Of a DNA stretch of 64,000 nt, positions 58,313 to 64,000 are shown piece by piece. The stretch is from Lichina pygmaea (lineage: Eukaryota > Ascomycota > Lichinomycetes > Lichinales > Lichinaceae). The position numbers were made by a program, and so were the translations under genes. The first letter of the stretch is position 1. Every line of letters begins with the position of its first letter. The stretch is from contig OY730170.1 of assembly GCA_963422465.1 (NCBI GenBank), forward strand, positions 2,766,379 to 2,830,378. The letters run 5' to 3'. The notes beneath the pieces are model-generated. The model searched no databases. It was not told the origin of the DNA and saw only the letters and a program-made list of their open reading frames with translations.

Positions 58313-60777
58313 ATGGTCGGAAAGAAGACTGGGAAGGCCCTTCTCAAGGAGGAAGGTAAGTCTATGGCTAAGATGGAGTTTCAGCAAGAGTTACTTACCC
58401 AGGCCGGAACGCAGGGCTCGAGCGAACCGATAACAGACTAGAGATCACCTCCTGGCCACAGGTGCCGACGATCAATCAAAAAAACTATTATACGTGCGTC
58501 GTTCTGATACTCGTTTCTTTCTTCGCTCCTCCCATCTGAGAGCAGCTTTCGTATCGCTCTGCAGTCACGACGCTGGTCGAGCGGAGCTTGGGCGACCCTC
58601 AAGGTGCTTTGGCTAACGAAGAATTTCTAGTGACTATCTGAAGCGCGATGACCAGATGCTGGTGCTTCGCGCTCAGAATGAAGAGAACAGGAATAGGTTG
58701 ATGAAAGCTGCGAAGGACAAGGACCGTGCCATGGCCCAGGCGAACCGCGCCGATGTGCCCCCCGAGGAAGGGGCTATGGAAGAGGAGGACGAGGCGTTTG
58801 GCGGAGAGGCCGAAGATCCGGTGGACGACTTTTCAGGATCGAAGGTCATAGTCATTCATCCTGGAAGCCAGAACCTTCGGATCGGGCTGGCTAGCGATGC
58901 CCTGCCTAAGAGCATTCCCATGGTCATAGCAAGACGATGGCCCCGTTGCGAGTGCGAAGAAAACGGCGACGAGCCTCGGCCAAGGCGGCCGAAGACGGAC
59001 GATGAGGCTTGGGGCGAGCCCGAGGAGCTCTTCGGGAAGGAATTCGCCCAGCAGTTCACGTCCATGTCTGCCGCTCTCAAGACGCGTATGCGCAACAATA
59101 AACGCCGAGTGTTGCCCAACTCGAAGGACACGGTCATGAACTACAACAAGAGGACTCCTCCCGAGATCATATCGGAGCACAACGACTCGTCGAGGGCCGA
59201 GTGGACGGAGTTGCCGTCGGATCCATCTGCGGCGCCAGACTACTTCATCGGCAACGATGCCATCCGGATTCCCGACTTCTCGAGCCCGAGGTACAGGCTG
59301 TTCTGGCCGCTTCGGCATGGCTGGTACAACGAACGGGTCTATGGCGCCACGCAGCGGGTTGACGACGACATAGCCACGATCCTCGAGGACGCGATCAAGA
59401 ATCAACTCGGCCTCCGGAGCAAGAGGGAGTGGAGTAACTACAGCTGCGTCTTCATCGTACCCGACCTCTACGAGCGGCGGTACGTCATCTCCGCCATCGA
59501 GCTGATCCTTCGTGAGTTTGGATTCTCTAGGCTGGCCTTCATGCAAGAGAGTCTGGCCGCCACCTTCGGAGCCGGGTACACGAGCGCCTGCGTTGTGGAT
59601 ATCGGCGCTCAGAAAACATCAATCTGCTGCGTCGAGGAAGGGATGTGCGTCGATAACTCGCGCGTCAATCTCAAGTACGGCGGAGCCGATGTCACCGAGA
59701 CCTTCGTCAAGATGATGCTCTACGACTTCTTCCCGTACCGCGAGATGAATCTCAATCGGCGCTACGACTGGCTGCTCGCCGAGGAGCTCAAGCGGAAGTT
59801 CTGCACCATGAACGAAGCCAACATCGGCGTACAGACCTATGAGTTTTATCTACGGGCGCCCGGCCAAGAGACGAGAAGGTACGGCTTCAAGACGTACGAC
59901 GAGGTCATGCTCGCACCTATGGTGAGTTGTATGAGTATCCCCAGGCTCGAGAAGGCGCCGCTGAGCGGCTGAACAGGGGCTGTTCAACCCATCGATACTT
60001 GATCTGCGGGACAAACTCCAAGGCCGACGGAAGCTGATCGACCGATCGTACGACCTCTACGACGGATGCCCCAACGATCCGCTTTCGACCGCTCAGATTT
60101 CCGTCTACGAGGCTCTCGGCTACGAGCCGGCGAAGGAGACGGCGACCGCGTCGGTCGAAGTCAACGGCGAGAGGAACGTCAACGGCAGCAACCCAGCACC
60201 GGCCTCAAACCGTCAGCAGCCCGAGAAGATGGCGAACGGTAACAGCGAACACGCCGAAGGTTCGTCCCCACCATCGTCGCCGTCTCCAGGTCGATCGCCG
60301 GTTCCAGAGTCGGCAGACACGCCGCAGCCCACCGCGGCACCCGCCACTCAGACCTCTGCCGCCGCGCCACCGCACGACCCCAATGCGGACAAGATCGTGC
60401 AGGCCGAGGAACGGGATCGGATCCTTCCGGCCATCCCGCTCGACCAAGCGATACTGACGTCCATATCGCATGGATCGCAGGCGGACGAGAAGAAGACGCG
60501 AGATTTCCTCGGAGGTATCATGGTCGTCGGCGGCGGCGGCCAGATACCCGGCTTCCACACATTCCTGGAGGAACGACTGAAAGAATCGCGCCCGGCGTAT
60601 GCCAAGGACATCATGATCGGGACCCCGCCGCGCGAGCTGGACCCCCAGGTCGTGGTCTGGAAGGGAGGCAGCGTCTTCGCGAAACTGCGAGTGGCCAATG
60701 AGTGCTGGATCAACCAGCTTGAGTACGACCGTCTCAGCACCAGAGTGCTGCTGTACCGGTGCTTGTGGCTGTGGTGA
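58313..60777 (+). CDS. arp8: ARP8, actin-related subunit of the INO80 chromatin remodeller
   Basis: Four exons: 58313-58355, 58415-58493, 58631-59921 and 59977-60777; 737 aa. Introns are 59, 137 and 55 nt (GTAAGT, GTGCGT, GTGAGT); the 137-nt one has a CTAAC branch. ARP8 binds DNA and nucleosomes within INO80 in the nucleus. Exon 1 (MVGKKTGKALLKEE) matches the family start, followed by ERTDNRLEITSWPQVPTINQ and YYTDYLKRDDQM. The actin fold shows VIVIHPGSQNLRIGLASD, FQESL-type MQESLAATFGAGYTSACVVD and GGADVTETFVKMML. A large insertion rich in Asn/Pro/Ala/Ser lies at about residues 520-613, then GIMVVGGGGQIPGFHTFLEE and the tail VLLYRCLWLW. Length fits fungal ARP8 (700-850). Confidence 0.93.
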
Positions 60778-61083
60778 TCGGACAGTTGTCGAGCTCAATG
60801 GGAGATGGGCGGCGGAAATGGTCTCTTTGTCTCGCTTTCACGACGACACTTTCCTCATGAACAGCGTATCCTCGCCAGAAACGGCGATGCAATAAAGAGC
60901 GGCTCCTCAAAGGCTCATTGTTGGCTCAAAGGCTCGTGTCGACAATGCTGCTTTGTCTTGTCCGAGCGGAGGAGAATACAAAAGCGCCCATCCTCCCCCG
61001 ATCTCGATCATCAGATGCTTCCGACCACCTACGATTGCATGCTCTGGACTGCTTGTTGTCTCTACAGACTGTAAGTTGGCGCG
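60778..61083. other. short intergenic region
   Basis: About 300 bp between arp8 and the next gene on the same strand. No extra gene is seen; a 5' exon of the downstream gene cannot be excluded. Confidence 0.5.
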
Positions 61084-63015
61084 ATGCGTTCCTCGGCAGT
61101 AGAATACAGCCACCCCCGCCGGCGGGAAAGCAGTGCTGGCCACAGCACCGGCACGCGTTCTTCAGGCCGGTCCTGGAGGGATTACGTGATTTTGCCTATT
61201 CCGTCGTCCTCGTCTTTGTATCGTCAAGGTGCACGGCCGGTGTCGACATCGGCCGTCGCAACGCCGCGCGATCCACAACCGCCTCCGCCCCCGATGATCC
61301 CTCCGGAGCCGTCGCTCCAGGACATATACCACACATATCGATTGCAGAAAGAGCTTGCTAACGAAACGGCCTTCAACAAGACCCCGAAACTTCGCCAACC
61401 ATTCTCCGAGCGCGTCAAGTCGGCGGTGCGCCAGGCCTGGCAGACATGCAAGCGGATGTCGGGCGCTTCGGCGATCCGCCGCAAGCTGGACGCGAACCGG
61501 GCGCGTTACGAGCAGAAAAAGACAACGGCGTTGAAAGCGAAAATCTCTCGTCCTATCGCCCCTGAAATGCTGGACGAAAACACGACCATGGAACACGTCG
61601 AGCATGAGGAGGACGAGGACGAGGACGAGCAGGAGCAGCAGCAGCAACAACAGCAACAAGGGCAGGGACAGGGCGATGGTCAAGGAGCTGCCACCGCTCC
61701 TGCAGTCGGTGAAAGACCGCTGCCCACCTCTTCCGCGCTGAGATCTCGCCGAGGCGTTTCCAGCAAGCTGTCATCGACCACTGACCTCCTGCGTAGATCG
61801 TTCGGCGACAGGAGCCATCGACAATCGCCCGTCGCCTCGCCTTTCAGCTCACCGCTCGAATTTGCCTGCGCTGGCGAGACGACCGTGTCAGAGACGAGCG
61901 AGTCAAAGACGAGCGGCGACGGCACGATACTGCTCCCGCTTCAATACTCTTCGCCCCGTCTGGCCTGGCCTACGGTCAGGCAACGGTGCCCCTTCTGCGA
62001 GGAGGGGCAGCCAGCGTATGCGGCGACGGGTTTGTGCCAGCGCTGCTCGTCGGCCTTTCTTCCCAGCATCCCGGACGAGGAGAAGAGCAGCGCACCAGAC
62101 AACAGCATCGAATTCGAGTCGGTCAAAGTCTCGCCGCACTTTTCAGATGGAGGTGCCCGTAACAGCTCGCTGCTCCGACCAGTCCCGACGTCGCCGCATC
62201 ACTTTTCGTCCTTTACCGCTAGCTATGGCTACGACGATGATGAACAGGCCTACATTGTCTCTCCGCTCGGATCGCCGGAGCGAAGTGGTTACGACGATGA
62301 CGAACAGGCCTACGTCGTCTCTCCGCTCGGATCGCCGTATCGAAGGACCCAAGTAGTCGCGTCGCCTAGTCTTCCTTCCCCGTCTCAGGCGACCCTGTCG
62401 ATCATCTCGTCCTTCAACCCACCCTCGCCTTCACCTCCCATCTCGCCCGTCGTTTCGTCTCGCGTGCCCATTCCGTCATTGGCTTCGACCGCGGCAACGA
62501 CGGAAGGCACCGAGTCGAGCTTCGTGACGGCGCCGGTCAGCATAGGCAGCATGCCTGGTATCCTCGAATCAGACGACGCCAGCAGCGAAATCATCGACCA
62601 CTACCGACCGTCGGTATATATGTCGTGGCAGACAGGCAGTCCGCCACCGCGCCCGCCACCGTTCCCGCGCGACGACGTCTTCCCCAGCGCCGAGCAGCCT
62701 TTCCGAGACGACGAGTCTTCGACGAGCCGTGGCGGCGGCCCGGCCCGCGCTACGCGCACGAGAGAATCAAAGACCTTCTCCCGTCGCTGGGCCGACTTTT
62801 ACACGCTGACCCGGTCCACGTCGCGCGCCAATAGATCCGTCAAGGCCGTCGATCACATGACGGTCGACGAGCAACGCGAGGTGCAAGCGGCGTTGCATCA
62901 ACAGCAGCATCAGCATCAGCAGCACAATCACCAGTATCAACAGTGGCGGCAGCAGGACGAACAGGAGAATCACCTGAAGGCGCAACGGGCACGTGCCAAC
63001 GGGGGGACGATCTGA
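61084..63015 (+). CDS. Ser/Pro-rich fungal protein with zinc-ribbon-like motif, unknown function
   Basis: Single open frame of 643 codons from ATG 61084. The most conserved-looking part is near residues 75-150: PEPSLQDIYHTYRLQKELAN, FSERVKSAVRQAWQTCKRMS and IRRKLDANRARYEQKK, helical and basic. A Cys motif CPFCEEGQPAYAATGLCQRC (about residue 304) has CX2C...CX2C spacing and may bind zinc. A poly-Gln run (about 183-191) follows an acidic stretch, and a second Gln/His-rich tail (about 612-629) ends the protein. Two adjacent copies of GYDDDEQAYxVSPLGSP (about residues 389-421) are a 57-bp direct duplication. The remainder is Ser/Pro-rich and probably disordered. I do not recognise the family; an upstream exon is possible because the first 40 residues look unconserved. 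Confidence 0.7.
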   Translation: MRSSAVEYSHPRRRESSAGHSTGTRSSGRSWRDYVILPIPSSSSLYRQGARPVSTSAVATPRDPQPPPPPMIPPEPSLQDIYHTYRLQKELANETAFNKTPKLRQPFSERVKSAVRQAWQTCKRMSGASAIRRKLDANRARYEQKKTTALKAKISRPIAPEMLDENTTMEHVEHEEDEDEDEQEQQQQQQQQGQGQGDGQGAATAPAVGERPLPTSSALRSRRGVSSKLSSTTDLLRRSFGDRSHRQSPVASPFSSPLEFACAGETTVSETSESKTSGDGTILLPLQYSSPRLAWPTVRQRCPFCEEGQPAYAATGLCQRCSSAFLPSIPDEEKSSAPDNSIEFESVKVSPHFSDGGARNSSLLRPVPTSPHHFSSFTASYGYDDDEQAYIVSPLGSPERSGYDDDEQAYVVSPLGSPYRRTQVVASPSLPSPSQATLSIISSFNPPSPSPPISPVVSSRVPIPSLASTAATTEGTESSFVTAPVSIGSMPGILESDDASSEIIDHYRPSVYMSWQTGSPPPRPPPFPRDDVFPSAEQPFRDDESSTSRGGGPARATRTRESKTFSRRWADFYTLTRSTSRANRSVKAVDHMTVDEQREVQAALHQQQHQHQQHNHQYQQWRQQDEQENHLKAQRARANGGTI

Positions 63016-64000
63016 AAGAGATCTGAAAGGAATTGATCCTGAGTGGGTTTGTACGACCAGGAGAAGTCTTTGTCTGACTTTTCACGTGTCGATATCTTGT
63101 TGTCACGAGTTTGGGTATCACCTACCTACTCCCTACCTACCTAGTACCTACTCCGTACCTAGTATCTACCTATCGCTATCTACCACCTACTGTGCCTACC
63201 TACTACCTAATTTTACCTACCTACCTACCTACCAGTAGTAGTAATATACAAGGGTACAGCACTAGAAACAACCACATGCCAATACTTTAGCCCTGGCCTT
63301 GGGTTGATGACCGCAGCCCTAGCTCCAAATCAAGTACTTCCGTACTTCGGGACTGATCTACGTATCTTTGTCCGTCCACCTGTCCTCGTCCGGCCCCTCG
63401 TCCTTTTCCGTCCAATTCTTCTGCCATACTCATACATTTGTCCACGGTATCCATTTTCATCTGCTGCACGTACTTCCGGACTTCTTTTTCTGGTCCCTGC
63501 CAGACAGACATATGATATCCATCAGAAGACATTATACCTCATACTGTACGTACTATAACGTATTATCCGTAGTTTAACCAAAGGAAATGAAAATTCAGGA
63601 AACTTGAGGATCGAGGAGCTGAATCTTCTTTGAATATAATGTGTGGAGAGGGGGGGGGGGGGGGGGGTGGGGAGGGATCGGAATACGGGAGTACAGGAGT
63701 ACAGAGGTACATAAGTATGGATGTGTACAGAAGTAGAGTACACTCTGTAGGATAGACAATACGTACTGATATAAAGAAGAAGATGATGAAAAAAGAAGAA
63801 GCAGAAGAATTCTCAACACACATGTACATATGTACATGTCAAGTGGGTACGTACAGTACGTACGTACAGTACATACGTAATGACTACCACCACAACAAGG
63901 CATCCCTTCCCCATCCCCCTTTCCCCTATCCGGCCTCTCCCTGTTCACCTCCGTTCACCCAAATTCAATCAGGAAATTTCAAGACAGAAGTGTTTTACAC
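63016..64000. other. intergenic, microsatellite-rich
   Basis: No gene seen. TACC/CTAC repeats fill about 63120-63235. A run of 18 G lies at 63650-63667. GTACGTACAGTACGTAC blocks occur at about 63847-63880. Purine-rich AGAAGA repeats lie around 63773-63806. Confidence 0.6.

Noticed and set aside
58833-59546. 237-codon open frame, minus strand
   Set aside because: Antisense shadow of the arp8 actin fold.
1-64000. CRISPR array, bacterial operons or riboswitches
   Set aside because: No spacer-repeat pattern fits; the tandem arrays have contiguous units, and the genes are intron-containing eukaryotic ones.

Overview
This window looks like nuclear chromosome sequence from a filamentous ascomycete, probably a Sordariomycete and possibly Hypocreales. 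Three things support this: short introns (mostly 48-380 nt) with GT..AG ends and CTNAC/CTGAC-type branch sites; an ascomycete gene set (atg15, arp8, rer1, arl1, a GPHR protein, a CDK11-type kinase, NDUFAF7); and Ty3/gypsy chromovirus, pogo/Fot and Tad-like elements. No species can be named from the sequence alone. Exon coordinates were worked out by hand from frame, splice consensus and remembered family conservation.

Layout. 1-7.3 kb is gene-poor. It holds an internally deleted Ty3/gypsy fossil (about 550-2470) and a tandem array of unusual tRNA-like units (3995-4560). From 7.3 to 14 kb there are two divergent genes for proteins with signal peptides and no recognised function (7313-8485 minus; 10927-13982 plus, five exons). 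14-23 kb has a Tad-type LINE tail, an acidic conserved fungal protein (17939-19015 minus), simple repeats and a weak hint of an ADP-ribosyltransferase toxin fossil. 23-34 kb is a core block: GPHR-type Golgi channel (23046-24854 minus), UspA-domain protein (26450-28421 minus), NDUFAF7 complex I assembly methyltransferase (30227-31854 minus) and CDK11-like kinase (32053-33782 plus), the last two sharing a 198-bp divergent promoter.

34-45.2 kb is a nested transposon island: a decayed pogo/Fot transposon (35966-37703) interrupted or abutted by a 6.4-kb Ty3/gypsy chromovirus fossil (37704-44064, minus), followed by a 0.93-kb pogo derivative with about 199-bp terminal inverted repeats (44222-45150). 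The gypsy element carries an antisense reading frame for a Zn2Cys6-like protein, and its two LTRs hold unrelated hairpin minisatellites.

45.6-52.6 kb holds membrane-traffic genes: atg15 vacuolar lipase (45660-47563 minus), a VPS9-domain Rab5 exchange factor (48360-50813 plus) and rer1 (51659-52577 minus). 52.6-56.9 kb is gene-free, with three successive tandem arrays of hairpin-forming units. 56.9-63 kb has arl1 (56895-57739 minus) divergent from arp8 (58313-60777 plus), then a serine-rich zinc-ribbon-like protein (61084-63015 plus). Much intergenic DNA is dense in GTACGTAC-like palindromes.

Several of the core genes act in Golgi/endosome/vacuole traffic (GPHR, ATG15, VPS9, RER1, ARL1). They are spread over 35 kb on both strands with their own promoters, so this is probably chance rather than a functional cluster.
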